The translations under genes were made by a program, and so were the position numbers. Under the pieces are notes generated by a model, which was not told the origin of the DNA, ran no database searches, and worked only from the letters and a program-made list of their open reading frames with translations. 64,000 bases of DNA from Chrysaora quinquecirrha (Eukaryota; Cnidaria; Scyphozoa; Semaeostomeae; Pelagiidae), in assembly GCA_014526335.1 (NCBI GenBank), contig JACTAT010000037.1:6974863-7038862 (forward strand). Direction: 5' to 3'. Positions 10,301 to 25,300 of the stretch are shown piece after piece; the first letter of the stretch is position 1, and each line of letters opens with the position of its first letter.

Positions 10301-13300
10301 GATGATGACGAAGTTGATGCTTTCTTCAGCTCAGATATGATGCAAGATACAGACTAAATCTGACTAGGAGCAAAATGCCAATTTTTTGTCGCAATAACTA
10401 GCTAATGACGTAGCACATGAAGTATACGAGCTTTTTGCCTTGTTTGACCTGTGACCATTCAATTGGATATCCTTTCTTAAGCATTTGAGACTTGCTTGTC
10501 CAGCAAAATGTTTGACCGTTTGGCCATGTCAAAAATTGCTCGTGTCGTCCAACAGTTTTTGTTTGCGTCAAGCAAAAAATGTTTTTGAAGTTCTTTAAAA
10601 ACATCTTTTGTTACTTTTGCTTGTCAAGCAATGTTTTTGAATTTGGCGAAACGGTTAAGCATCTGTTGTTCAGCAAATTTAAGATGTTGGACCAACAATG
10701 TTTGATCGTTTGCCCAGTGCCTTAGAGCTGCGATAATTTCTTGACACAGAAAAGGGTCTTAATCCTGATTCTTTCTTACAACGTCGTGGCAATTTTGAGA
10801 AGAGAACTGAAGTTAAGCTTGGCCCTGTGAGGTCACAATCTGGATGGGTGACTTTCCGAATGCGGATGACAAACGAATCAACTCAGGCCTCCTTCGAAAG
10901 GAGCGTTTAACTAAGGGTCCCATGCGCATGCCTGGATGATGAGGTGTGCACAGTAAGCCTTAATTAGCTGAAAAATCTGGAAATAAAAAGCCCACTCAAA
11001 TTAAAGTAAAGGCCGATCTCCACTAGACTATTTTCAGGGCGATCGTCAGTAAAATTCGCGACGACGCACGTGCAGTTGAAAATTTTGATCGCTGCATCGA
11101 AAAGATTCGCTTGACGAAAAAGAGAAGTAGCTACATAGTTTCTACTTTTCTTCAGCCGATTTCGTTCGCCAAGCACTGCAACCAATGGCGTTACATAATT
11201 TTGCAAATTCAATTCCCTGTTTTATTCAACTTTAAGCTGCATTTTCTAGATTCTATTGTCTTTTAAGTTCGTGGTACTAAAGTAAGTGGAGAGTGAAAGA
11301 ACTTTTCCGCAGCGAATTTTATGACGATCGTTATGAAAACTGTCTAGGGAGATTGGCCTTAACAACAACAATACATGTAGCTGTATCACACTGCTTTTCT
11401 ATAACACCCTTCTTTTTATGCATGTCATTTGTATTTTTTTGCAGTCCCTTCACGACAAGAACCTTAACTTTGGATCATTGCCAACGGCACTGAGAAAAGT
11501 GATGGTTGAAAAGTTCCCAAGCTTTGATGAATATCAGTTAGCAAAATATAACAAAGAAAAAGCGAGATTGAAGAAAGGAAAAAAGCAAGCTAACGTGAGA
11601 TATTTTATTTTTAATTTTATCTTCACACCACACAATGAACAAGTGCTAAAGGCTTGAAAATTATTCATTCCAAGCAAAAAACAGTCTTTCTCAATCGATT
11701 TCATTGTTTTGCTAATTGGGCAATGACTCTGTCTCTCTCTCTGGAAAAAAGTAAGTACAATAGTGAAGAGGTTTTGTCGTTTCCGTTTGTCATTACCCTA
11801 AGTTCTCCTAACCAATCAAAAGTTATTATGTTATTCGAAAGATATTCACTTCCTTTCCTTTATTGATCCAATCAGATTCACTTCCTTTGCTCGTCTCGCA
11901 AAACAGGATGGGAGGAGATATAAATACTAGACGGGGGCTCGTAGGAAACACTTCTTTTCCCAGACAGACTAAAATGGTACACTCGGTGACCAAAAATTAC
12001 AGTACATCTTCAAAACTAAGAATATTGGAGTGCGTGCGGCTTCCATTCGAGGGCAGTCCCTAGTTAAGAGAGGCTTTCTTGTCTTTCAGTCCTCATAGTA
12101 TACAATTTGCAATTTCTAATAGTTCTTCTTTTTATTGCTTTGAACTATAAAAGTTGAATACAAACCAAAATGAATATGTTATTGAATAGACAAACCAACA
12201 GGACCCTTCCTGGTGATAATGCGTAAAAGTCTAAATCCTCTAAATAAATACGGTCTTATTTTCAAGACATAGTTGAGATTGAGATAGCTAAAGAAGAACG
12301 TGATTTAAGATTTAATTGTAGGTAAGGACTAATATAATTATCATAGGAACTAAATAGGCTTAATACCGCTACTGTTTTCATTAGTCGTCCAGATAAAGCC
12401 GATCGAAACAGTCTCATATTAGCCTAAACAAAGTAGATTTTTTATTCGTTGCATAAAGGCACCGTAACATGGTATTTCATTATTTTGTGTATGTTTTACA
12501 AGAAACCTCAATCCTCTCCAAAAATGCTGGGAAACTTCGAATTTTTTCAAAATTCTCGCTCTAAAGACGCATACCCCCTCCCCCGACTCAATGTTGGTGA
12601 AATTGATGTTTCCAGTGGTTTTAACATTGAGTCAGGGGGGAGGGGGGTCTAATTACCCAAATATGTTATAATCTGATCGGGTTTTTAAGGTGAAACATAC
12701 TTATTTTGAACATATTTTCAACATTTCCGTGATATTTTTGGCCATGATGGTAGCTCAAGGCCTAGTTCTAAAGGTTCTTCATTTTCGACCCTATTTCAAT
12801 ACGGGGTTCCTTAAATTTTTCTTATTTTTAATTATGAAAAAAATTGAATTTTACCATACATTTGTTTGATTATTTTAATAAGTGAAAGCAGGAAAGGGGG
12901 GAAGAGAGGGGTGACGGAATCAAAATGTCCGTAAATATGCTGGAAATGAATTATTTCAGCTTTCATGATCTCGCTGTCCTATTTAAAATATTGTCTTTAA
13001 TTCACAGGCTTCTAAAAGAAGAAATTCCAGTTCTTCCGATAGCAGTATTGAATCTGGGTCTGAATCTGAATCTGAAGAAGAAATCCAAAGAAAGGCCTTT
13101 ACATTGAAACAGTTGATACGAAAGTTGCACATCAGTGAACCTGTCAATGCCGTCATGTGTCTTGTGGGGAAATCGTAAGAACCAGTTCCTTTGTTTTATC
13201 AGAAGGCTGAACCTTAAGATTTCAAGTTTATGGTTCCTCTTGGGCATAGTGTTCTGATATACCAGTACCGAATTTGTGACGTAACAAAAAATTATTTTTA

Positions 13301-16300
13301 GAATTTTCAAATTTTTTCTTCATTTCTGAAAAGGCATAAAAAACTGCATGAAATGCATTTCAATCACTGTATTTTTGATCTGGCTTATAAAATTTAGAAC
13401 CAGGCGAATTATTTTCTCAATTAAGGGAATGATTGAAGAAATTTATTGCAAAGAAAAAATATGTTGAAAACCAATCAATGAAGATAGGGCAACCGGAGTA
13501 ATAAAGCATGACAAACATAAATTGATAAAGTTTATTTTCCGACGTCCTGGCAGAAGTTTGAAAAAATTCTATAATGATCCGAAACAGAGAAGATGTTTGA
13601 CAAACAATTCTCATGACGTCATCAAACAGTCAAACATTTGACTAGCAATTTTCAAGTGTCAACCAAGCAATGTTTAATCGCTTGACGTGAAACTGCTTTG
13701 AAATGATTGCCTTTGATTACTAGCTTCATTTTAATGTTTATACAATATCAAAAATACTTCGTTTTTCGGAAAAATGTTCCATTTCTGTTTTCTGACGTTC
13801 GTTGAAAAAGTTTGATAATGAGATTTTTTCTCATTAAAAAATTAGCATCGATTTTCATTAGTATCCTATACCCTGATATTTTGTAAAATGCTTTAAATTG
13901 ATCACCTAAGCTAAGCCAAATGACAAAATTTGTCCTATTCAAATTTATTGGACGAGTTATCAGTTTGCGTCATTTCTTCGTTAGATATCCAGCCACAAGA
14001 GAGGAATTCCGCCTTAGCAGACTTGGAGGAACATGGCAAGAGGTAAAATTTGCTAGAGTGTTAATCACGATCGTTGTAGCATTTGTTTGAAGAATAATTT
14101 GACATCTAGTGAATTGATGTCGGCCTTACCAAATTCATGTTTATGGAAATGAATGATCATACGAAACTGTAAGTCCCTGGCCAAGCGATCAAACATTGTT
14201 GGTCAACATTTAAAACTTGGCTTTACAACAAATGTTTGACCGTTTGGCCACGTCCAGAAACATTACTGTCCAACACTTTAGAGCAACGAAGTTATTGTTA
14301 ATGCTCAAGCACGAATGGCTTGTTGCTAAGAAATATTGCTAGGCGGTGAAATGGTGCGAGTTGTTGCAGTTTGTCAAAAACAAAACAAATTTTTGACAAG
14401 CAATGTTGGAAAGGCGGTCAAAGGATCAAACATTGCTTGACAAGCAAAATAAGCAATATTTGTGGCGTGCTGTTTTGAAAAAAGTTCAAAAACTTTTTTG
14501 CTTGACGCACGCAAAAGATGTTGGACGAGCAATGTTTTTGGACATTGTCACGAAACGGTCAAAACTTTTGTTGACAAGCGAATTTCTAATGTTGGACCAA
14601 CAATGTTTATTCGTTTTGCCAGGGCCTAAGATAGTCGGGTTTCTAACCTTCTGCAATAAATTTTCATGTTTTTTTTGTTAAATTACCTTTATGTTTGTTA
14701 TAGGCCAGAGCTGGCAAGAGAATGAAACTACCCACGCCTGAGACATGGGAAACACAAGTTTCACTGAAAGGAAATAAGGCATCGACCTGGGAAAAATTGC
14801 TTGGTATGTAACTCTAAGATATTTTAATTTTCATATGTATTTTTCATTAATGGCGACCACTAGGGTAGATTTTTCCACAGATGGCATACCACAATTGATG
14901 GGATTTGAACCCAGGACTGCATGATCAGAGAGCCAACAACGTTTCCACTGAGCTATACAGCTCAATGAAATCGCCGAGTAGCTCTCTGAGTCATACAGCC
15001 CAAGGCTCTTCTCCCGTTTGTCTTTTTTGTGTTTCGGCTATGTTGAGCCTTCTTCAGCACCATACATATTTGTATGTATTTTTCATGAATAATAAAAAAT
15101 ACCGAAACATAAAAAATCAAACGGGAAGAGAGCCTTGGGCCCTTTGACTTGGAGAGGTACTCGGCGATTTCATTGAGCTCTTTAGCTTAGTGGAGACGTC
15201 GTTTGCTCACTGGTCATGCAGTTCAGGTTCGAAACCCGATCTATTGTGGTTTGCCACTTGTTGAAAAATCTATCCTAGTGTTTGTCTTTAATGAAAAATA
15301 CTTCTCAAAAACATATTTACACTTTGTTTCCGTGTAAGGGCTCCACGCTGGCAAACCTGCTTCTATTAATCTCGGCCGGTTATTTTATCTGACACTCCGA
15401 AGGATATAGAAATAGACCGAATACCCAGATGCGGATCGAAATGCACCAATGCGACTCTTAGTTTTTCCGGTCGCGGCGACAATTTTTGAGAATGTTCTGT
15501 CGCCATTTCAAGCAGAATGTCGCACGTGTAGCCGCGGCTTAATGGGTGCCACTCACGTTGCGTTCGGGATTCGGGAGTTAGCGAAGGCGTTATCATTGGT
15601 AACTCCGGTTCCGTTTGCTCTCGTATTCGTTGCCAAGGCCATTTCATTGGCTGTTTTGTCGACGTTTATAATCCTATCAGAATTTGGGCAAAAGAAGTAA
15701 ATTTTAGGAAATTGAAACAATTCTTTAGAAACATTTTTCATGCAAGAAATTTGCGTATTCCCAACTTGTTATTGTACTGCTATTTCAATAAACTTATAGA
15801 TCATGGAAAAAATCTCCAGCTTTGCAGTTCAGATTATTTTAACTCTTTTCATTTCTACTTGATAATCAAGTAATTCCTGAATTGTTGATTTTTGTACTTT
15901 TTAGATCATGGAAAACTGCCTTTCATGGCAATGCTGAGAAACCTGAGAAATATGATTCAAGCGGGAGTAAGCAGCAAACATCATAATATGGTTGTTAAGA
16001 AGCTAACAGACGAGGTAATTTATGATTTAATATGATGCTGTGGTCGCTGAGTTTTTGTGAGTGGTATACCTTCCTCCCAAGTTTAATAAGCTAGGGCTAC
16101 GGTTAGGATATGTTAAGGGTCAGCGTAGGGGTCAGGGTAAGGATAAAGGTAATGGTAAAGATGAGGGTAAGCGGAGGACAAGGGAAGGGTAAGGGTAAGG
16201 GAAGGGCAAGTGTAAAGATAAGGGCAAGGGTAAGGGTAAGGGTAAGAGTAAAGATAAATGTAAGGGTAAAGATAAGGATAAGGATAAGGGAAGGGCAAGG

Positions 16301-19300
16301 TAGGGGTAAGGGTAAGGGTAAGGGAAGGGCAAGGCTAAAGGTAAGGGTAAGGGTAAGGGTAAGAATGAGGGTAAGGGTAAGGGTAAGGGTTATGGGGCGG
16401 CTAAGGGTAAGGGTAAGGATAAGGGTAAAGGTAAGGGTAAATGGTTAAGGTAAGGGTAAGGGTAAGGCTAAGGGTAAGGGTAAGGGTAGAGGTTAAGGCA
16501 AGGGTAAAGGCAAGGGTAAGAGAAAAGGTAAGGGTAAGGGTTAAGGTGAGGGAAATGGCTGTAAGGGTAAGAGTAATCAGGCATGCAGTTCTGTAAAATT
16601 CCCAAAAAGAATGCTTAAGGCTATCAGGCTCTCACCGTGTTTTCTGCTGCACATGGTTTTTACTTATAAAACTTACTTATCTCGTAATTATGCAACCATA
16701 ATAATCACATTAAACTTCTAGACGTAAAGAGTTATGGCTTATTTATGATTCTTATCATTTTTCAGAAATCTGTCATTAAAAGCAGGCAGTTCCCATTTCG
16801 ATTTTTCTCAGCCTATGAAGTATTAGATGAGCTGGATTCCATTTGCAAGTCAGGTATGATTCAAGATTACTTTGAATGGAAATCAACTGAATTTTCAACA
16901 CGATTTCCTTGCCTTGAGCTTTTAACTCCCTGTTCCTCTACAGATTCTATAGTTTGAAAACCCTGTCACGAACCAGCTGCTAGTAGTACTGAAGAGTCCA
17001 GGGTATAGTATATAGTATATAGGTATAGTATATAGGTATAGTAAGAACATCTCGGCATGAATTGTGACAGTTGAAATATTGCTTGATTGTATTTTCCATG
17101 AATTTCGGTTAACAATGTCTGTTTTCATCTGTCATCTAGACACCCTCCCGCCTGACAGGTCTGTTTCTTTAATACGTTTGTTTTATACGGAGGAGGTTAA
17201 CATGCGTTGGCCTCTCTGGAGGAGAATCCTGTATTGTTTGTTACCAATAATAGCTGATTTCCTTCGCATAGGACAACCTAAGAGGTATCCTCCGCAACTT
17301 CCTCCAAAATTCAAAAGAACTTTACTCTTCGTCATTTTCAATTTCTTTGCCATATTCTGGGAAGTTCAATTAAGACCCCTGTTATTATCCAATAGGAAGG
17401 AGGCCTTGTTATGCCTCGAACAGCTGTCTCGGCAAGTAGACCGTCTGTGCCAATTTTCTTTGGGTTTGTGATATTTTTTTTATCTTTTTCGATTATTAGG
17501 GGTTACTCAGGTTTCTCAGTCAAGTGGAAGAAGAGGACGAAGGAAGAAAATAAAGCCAAGGTCCGTTTGCTTTTAATTTCTTGATATTATAAGTTTTTGA
17601 GATCGATTAAGACAAAGATCCTATGTCAATTTATGCCGAAATTGGGCCCTGTCCACACGTATACGGATATTTTTGAAAGCTTAAATTTATTTTACGGTTT
17701 TTCCTTCCGTCCACATGTAGGCAACGTTTTCTGTGTTGGAAAACGGAACTTTTTAAGACACTCTCCAGGGTAGAAATTTTAGAAAACACCGTTTTTATGC
17801 CATCGTGTGGACGGGGAAAACGCACCTTTTTGAAAACAATGACGTCACTAACTCAATTTCACACGCTTAATTTGAACAATAAAAAGAAGCGATGACAATT
17901 TGCCTTCAAAATGGCTTATGAAAATATAATCGTTACTGTGCTTTCTTTGCCGTAATGGTGTTTTTGCCACGTCCGTGTGGACAGAGATAATTTTAAAACG
18001 CACCTCGTGAAGACGTTGGTATTTTTGAAAACCGAGAAAAAGTGTGTGTTTTCAAAATATCCGTCTACGTGTAGACGTAGCCTTAATTACCCGCCTTGCT
18101 GCCGTTAAGAGTTAATTTCGTTGACTTGAATCAGTGTTTATTTTGCGCCATGAAATGGATTGGATGAGAAGTCTGGAGCATCAGTCACTTTGAGTCTGGG
18201 CTTGCAATGTCCTGATCATTAAGATACTCAAAATATCAGTGATATGAGGATCCTTGAACAACATATCAACGGAGTATGAAGGGAAGCAGCGGTTAAGCTG
18301 CATCTACTTATAATTGATAATTTCAATGATATGACTTGGATGTTCATGAAGTTAGGCCCTAAAATATTCTCTATAACATTTTCCTGTTAATTTGTCTTCA
18401 TTTTCCCTACCCTTGTGTACCCTTGTGTCCCAACAATGAGATAGAATTGCATTATTATCAATAAAAATGCTGAGACTTTCTCTTTAAAATTATCAGAACG
18501 CCTTGTTAGGAACGCTCAGAACAGAAATTAGCCGGGTTTAAATATTTACCGCGTGATTTTGTTCATTGCCAACGAATTGTGACGTAGTCTATCTAGACTA
18601 TTAAAACTAATTTATCTTGTCTTAAAATCGAACAACAGTGTTGTGGAGTATTACGCAAGTAAATTCACTAGTAAAAAGGTGGAACAGTGGTCAAGCCAAT
18701 TAGGTTCGTCGGAAGTTAGCACTGCTCGATGAGCTGTAAAGGGGCGAGATGCGCCCTCTCCAGTTCAGTTATCATAAGTTATCGTTTTGGTTTATTACTC
18801 GTTAGTTAGCACTGTAGGGCAGCTCTCTGGCTTCAGCTTTGCTAGAAATTCGGGTAGTTACCTAGAAGAACAACACAATCTTGTAGCTACCAAGATGAGT
18901 AGTTCATGTAATGTCATATCTGTAAATAGAGTGACATAAATATGGAGTTCTGTATATGCTTTGTAAGAACTCTCATGTTTCGTGTGTACCTGCCCTGCCC
19001 CGCTTCAAGGTTTTCGACAAACAGCTCTCTGTGTCTGTGACTTACGTAGAATGACTTACATAATGGGTATACAAGATGAATAAGCTAACCTTTGGTGTCC
19101 ATTAGATCTGTCTCTCGCATTTTATCGAATTTTAATCCTACTTTTTCCAATCCTGTCATCCCTATAATTTAACTATTACCTAACCTCTGGTGTCAATTTG
19201 ATCCGTGTATCACATTATACCCAATCCTAACATCCCTAAAATTTAACGATCACTAATCACTTTATCTATACTTAACATATCTTTATTAACAGTAACCTTG

Positions 19301-22300
19301 GAATTACTTAACCTTGACTTCAGGTAACTTTTTGTTTCTTTTAGTGAATTGCAGTATGACTCAGCATTGATAGCAAGATACAGAAAAGCATTAGACACGG
19401 CTCTTCGCATCTCTTGCGTCCATAATATCAACCCAATTCCTGGCACTTCGATTGTCGTATGTGACGTAGATGATTGCCTTGGTTATCAAAGGACTTCTGG
19501 CAGCTTTGGTAAAAGAAATTCGGTGAGTTGTTATGACTACTTACTGTTTGTTGTATTTCATGGAGCTCAATGCTAAGATGGTGATCCTGGTTGTATGAAT
19601 TGTGTGAAATAAGTTCATATTTTGAATGTTGGATAACTCAGGCCCAAGCCTTAGCCCGAGTCGAAAAGTGTCTGGCAAAATACACTTTTTTTATAAGAAA
19701 ATCGTTTATAAGAAATTTAGTACTGAGATCAATATTGGTTAAGAAACTTTCAGTACTCGACCCAAAATTATTAGGAACTCGCAGGTCTCAACAATCTTTA
19801 GAATCAGAAATATAGACTCCAAAACGAACTTTTGTTACACGTTAAGTGTATATTTTTTACAAAAATCAGCTCATGTAAAAGTGAATTGTATTGCTTCTTC
19901 TTTTTGTCAAATGTAAGTGTCAATTACCTGTTTTGCCACTAAAAAAGTTTTGATCCCTGAGAAACTACTAAGAAACTTTGAGTACCAAAATTCTCCAAAA
20001 CTTATGAAAATTCTTAGTTTCTTATTAAATAAGAGTGTAGGTCTTGCTCCTTTTTTACGGACAAAATTCCTGGCGATAAGGTAATTTGAGAGAAAAGAAA
20101 TCTGATGATTACAGATTACATACGCTTCCTGAACGCAGGCGCACAACTGTCTAAATTCTCGTGTGGGAGGCCTTCGTTTATACGGATTCCAACTTGAGAG
20201 ATTGATTTTAGATTTAATATAATAGATACCGAGGGGAACTTCATTCATTCCTTGGAATCTCGTACACCCTCATCTAGAATCTCCATTGTTTTCATAGGAA
20301 TCTTTTAAGAATCCTTTTGTTTTAATAGGAATCTCGTACGCTTTTTAGAGGAGTGAAATGCCCTTAGATGGATACATCAGACAGTATCGCAGTGCCATTT
20401 TTATCAGTTCGTCGTTTCATGGTTTGCATACTGCTGACTTTGTTCAAGTTTCATCTTTAGGCACAAGCCTTTTATAACCATTGTATTTCCTTGAGTATGC
20501 GCTTCCCTTTAATAAGCACCCCCTCTTTGCCCCAGATCAGAAAAATTGGAACTTTTTTTACATCCCTGAATAGGGTGTTATGCTGTTGGTTGCTCACTCT
20601 TCATATTGATATGTAAACATTTATTATATGTTCATACCGTTTGATGTGGTCTTTCAAATAAGCGCTTCTCTTGAAAAAGCGCTCCCTTCAAAGATCAGGA
20701 TTTAAGTATGCGTGCAAGGAGCTGATAATTCAAAAAATGTGTACATAAGTAAGTTTATCTATATTTGTGTTTTCTTCCAGATATTTGAAGTGGGCCTATT
20801 GGTTGGTCTGATGGCAAAATACAGTTGCGAAGAATGCAAGTTTCTGCTGTTACATGATAAAAAGTATTCATTGTTTGAAATCGAAGATCAAGCTACCATC
20901 CTTGCCAATTTGGTACAAGCCAAAGAAAAAGCTGAGGTTAATCAAATATTTTCAAAACAAAACTGCTGTCGCTAAATCTCTGGTTGATAAAGACCAGTAT
21001 CTACTTCCATACTTTAGGTCATCGAATTCTTGGAAGTATGGTGCGGCGCGACTAGAATTCGGCCTTTTCAAACCAGGCGATTAACAGTGGGAATTTTATG
21101 CTTTTAAGTACGTCAGCAGATGTTTCTGCTATTTCTTGCAATTTTGAAATTTTTTACAGCTGAAGACAATATTCAGAAACCAATACACTTATTTTTTTTG
21201 ATAAGCAACCGCTCAATAAGCAACTAGGGCTGAACTGACCTTAACATTAATCAACTTGAGGACTTAATTGAATACTGTAAGCAACTAAAAAGTCAAACAA
21301 CCAAGCTTATATACTCTTTCTTGTTGTTACGAAAATATTCGTTCTTATGTTTTGAATTTTGAAGTTCGTTATTAACGTTTTTCCACATACTGCATCCAAA
21401 CTTCGTGTTGTAGGGCCTAACAGTTGACGATTTTGACCCGCGAAGTCAGGGGTAGTTGTTAAGTACAAAAAATGTTAAGCAACTTTTAAGCAACTTTGAG
21501 GGCTGAAATGTCTAAAATTTTAAGCAACTTTGAGGGCTAAACGAAATTCAAGTTGCTTATTAAGAAAAAAAGTGTATGATTTTTGCAAAGCATATTCCCC
21601 CGGGGAACGCAGTGATGAAGTTTTATATGTTATATATGTATTATAGTTTTATATATATTACATATGAAATCAGAATATCTGTGATTTATTCCAGCAATAT
21701 GTTTGCTGCCATGCGACGCTTCTTTCTCATATTTTTATTTCTCATCATTTTCAACTAGGTTTTAAAGCAAACACCAGAAAGTGAAACTGGAATGATATCT
21801 GAATTCTTCCTAAACATAATTACAGACAGGATCAAGGTAAACCAATTTTACTTTTCAGCCACACTCTTAATGATTTTAGATGCTAACCGTCAGTTTTATG
21901 ATTCACACAAATCGTTTTAAATAAACCCGTCACACACATGTACGATGAAACAATTTCGGTCTTGTCCCTGTCTTACCTGTTTTCTTTTGTTTCATTGTCG
22001 TTTACATTAAAATGTTGGGTCAGAGGTGACTCGCTTCTGTATAATAACTTATGTTTTTCACCTCAGCAAACCCTACAAGTCTTGAATCAAGAAATCACGT
22101 GAAATCCCGATGCATAACTCTCAAAACCTTTCTCGTAGCTTTGCACGATAGCTTGCGTCTCGTAATGGGCGATAATCCGGAGATCTTTCATCCCATGGCA
22201 TTTTTAGTTGTTGTTTTGCATTAAGTAAAATGAACAATTTAGTTACATCTTACGTTGTCATTCATAAACTCTACACGTTTTTTTTTTATAAGGAACCTTT

Positions 22301-25300
22301 TGTCTGAGTTGAGGCTGGAGTTCCTTAATTTTTCAACGAAATGAGGCTGAAAGTTCCTTATACTGTTCCTTGTCGTGAGATATGTATAAATACTAATTTC
22401 TACAGCAAATCCATATAAACTATTCTTCATTCTAACTTTAAGTATAAATGGAGCCTTTTGGGGAAGAACGATGAGAAATATATTGTACTTCTCTTCCTTT
22501 TCGTATTAACCCTCTTGTTCTTTAAAAAGGAGTTTCTTAGTTTTCATCCGAGCCTCGACAGTTCCTTAAAGTTCCTTAATTTTTTGGGAATTTTCAGCCT
22601 CGAGTTCCTTATAAAGGTGTTCCTTATAAAAAAAAACGTGTAGTTAAGACTTGAGGCCCCGTTTACACTATTTTCATATGCGATATTACAGTTTTCTATT
22701 GTCTCGGCTGTCTGGTATAGTGCATAGTGTCTTGTATAGTGTATAGTGTATAGTGTATGGTCAAAGATAATGGTGTGGTATAGTGTCTGGTATAGTGTAA
22801 ATTGGTCTCTCCAATATGAAAATCAAGACGCAGCGATGGCTATCCGGTATAATTAAACACTTGCCCTATTACACATATACTTTTGTAAGAAACTTTTCGT
22901 AAGAAACCCACACTCTCGAATAGCAAAAAATTAAGAAACTCCGACCTGGAAATTTTTTATGTAGGAAACTTTTCACCTCAGACAGCAAAAATTTTCGTTT
23001 ATTTCCTGTGTCTCTGACAAGTAGGCTAACAGGAAACCGATATGCATTCAAATACGATCAATAAATGGGACTGGAACATCACTCAGATAGAATAACTATG
23101 TTGCCAATGTGGATATTCAAAGCTGTGGACTTCCAGTACTCAGAATTTGAAAATTTTAAGAAACTTTCAGTACTTGATCAATGTTTTAGTTTCTTATAAG
23201 AAAAATACGTGTATGCGATATTGGTTAAATTCTTTTGAAGAACTGAAGATGTTTTTCAATAAATGAACGGAAAAGATTTCCTCTTATATCTAAATTGTTT
23301 ATTTCTAGGTTGATAATATAATATCTTTTGGAGGAATGAGCTCAAGTGCTTCTGTTGATATAAGAAAGTTTCTAGTTGATGTGTTTGCACAGAATTATAG
23401 AAAATTCGTCAATCCTAAAATGTTATTGGTTTCAGTAAATCTGGAAGGAACAAATACAAGGTAAGAGAAACAATTCGATCTTAGTTTTTCATGCTTCATA
23501 ACAACTTACCCTACCTAGGCTAATCTTTTTCAAATTAAGTTCAGCACCGCCTTCAGTTACGGCGTTTGTGGGTGCGGCTTATAATCGACGCTTATAATCT
23601 TACATGTTTTTCTGACCATAATATAATGTGGCTTGTATTCACGGGTGGCTTATGGGCAAGGTTGGCAAAATACAAGCGAATTACAAGCGAAAAACACGGT
23701 AACATGAGAGACCTAATCTTCCAAACATAGCTTCATAGCTTAGCTTCTTCTTAATAAATCTACTTACAGTGTTGACCATACACACTTTTCTTTTATAAGA
23801 ATACCTTATTTTTTGCCGAGCCTCGATTATTCTTAAGCTTATTCGATTTTGAACCTGAAAATATTCTTAAATTATTCTTAATCATCAATGTTGTAAATTG
23901 GCCTGAAGATCAAGAGAAATGAGTCAAATCTTTGTCATTTGTTGTTTTATTAATAAAAAGAGTTACTGTATCAAAGAGTCAGACAGGATGTATGCATTTC
24001 AGAACAAATAAAGTTGCCTGACAATCACACTTATTGTGCAGTGTAAAAAACGCAGAGAAATAAAAATGATCCTCGTCAAGCTTGAGCCTCAGATTATTCT
24101 TAAATAATTCTTAAATTTCAGCAATTTTGAGCCTGAATATTCTTATAGACTGTATTCTTATAAAAAAAAGTGTGTACGATATATCTTGGTAATCAAACAA
24201 TTGCTTGCCACACTTTAAGCTAGTTGGCAACCAGTCATTTTTTCGTCTTCCTTCCTTATTCAAGCAAGTGTTTCTGATTAAGATATAACTTATTTCACAT
24301 TTTAATTTGAACTTTTTCTATTTGAAATTGATTTCTAACTGCTTGATGTATTTTATTCCTGAAACAGTGTGATGGAAACAGGACATCCAAATAACTTGCA
24401 AATGTTTGGTTACAGTGATCAACTATTAAGGTAAAAGGATTTACTTGACAAGTCTGTACATCGTATCGCCTTACTGTTTAGATGTATAGATTTATTTAAC
24501 AAATGTTTGTACTGAAACTCGATATATGCAACTTTCCTTGTGTATCTGCAACAATTTAACTAGCACAGTTAATAGCCTTTCTAAGACCCCGTTTACACTA
24601 TGCCGGTATAAGATGAATACGGTACGAAGCTATACCGTTTTGGCCTTGCGTCTACACTATGTCGGTAAAGTTTTGATATGAATACGATATGAAATGAATA
24701 CGATACGCTAACCGGCTTCATCTGAAAACGGCATAGTGTAAACGCCTGAATACGGTACAGTTTGATATCGCTTTGCTGAATGAATGAGAGGAAAAATAAT
24801 TACTCTTTGTTCTTGTTGACATGAGATATTGGATTTTAGACAAAAACCGATGACCTTGCTCATCGTATTCATTTCATACCGGCCTAGTGTAAACGGGGAC
24901 ACCCAATTCCACATCCGATATGAAATCATTCCGTATTCATTTCAAACCGGCATAGTGTAAACGGGGCCTCATAGCTTGGGGTGCCTAATTGCCGCCCCCC
25001 CGGTAATTAATTCTTTGAAAATTTCCAACCCCGCTCGCTCTTATTAGGACCCCCACGCTTATTAAGATTGACATCAATTTTTGTGTCGATGATTTTAACT
25101 TATTTCACTAAGACCTTCTTTGTATTATATTTAACCTGTACACACTTGTACTCTCTATATTTGTTCGTTAACACTATGAATTACCTTATCCTATAAGTAC
25201 TATAAGAACAGTCGCACTGCATTTCTGCAGTTTTCTGACGAAGTCTGTTAAACAAATTCCGACCCCCCCCCCCCCGTTTATTGTAACAGGACTAGTCGCC

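Noticed and set aside
16110..16448. Val/Arg/Lys-rich and Tyr/Pro/Leu-rich open frames on both strands
   Set aside because: These are translations of the TAAGGG simple repeat, open in several frames because the unit lacks stops.
16100..16572. Interstitial telomere (TTAGGG) array
   Set aside because: The unit is GGGTAA, not GGGTTA, with only occasional TTAAGG variants, so it is not telomeric repeat.
17064..17471. 135-codon open frame in TEP1 intron
   Set aside because: Hydrophobic mixed sequence with no family motif, no splice-compatible phase with exons 9 and 10, and no similarity to TEP1.
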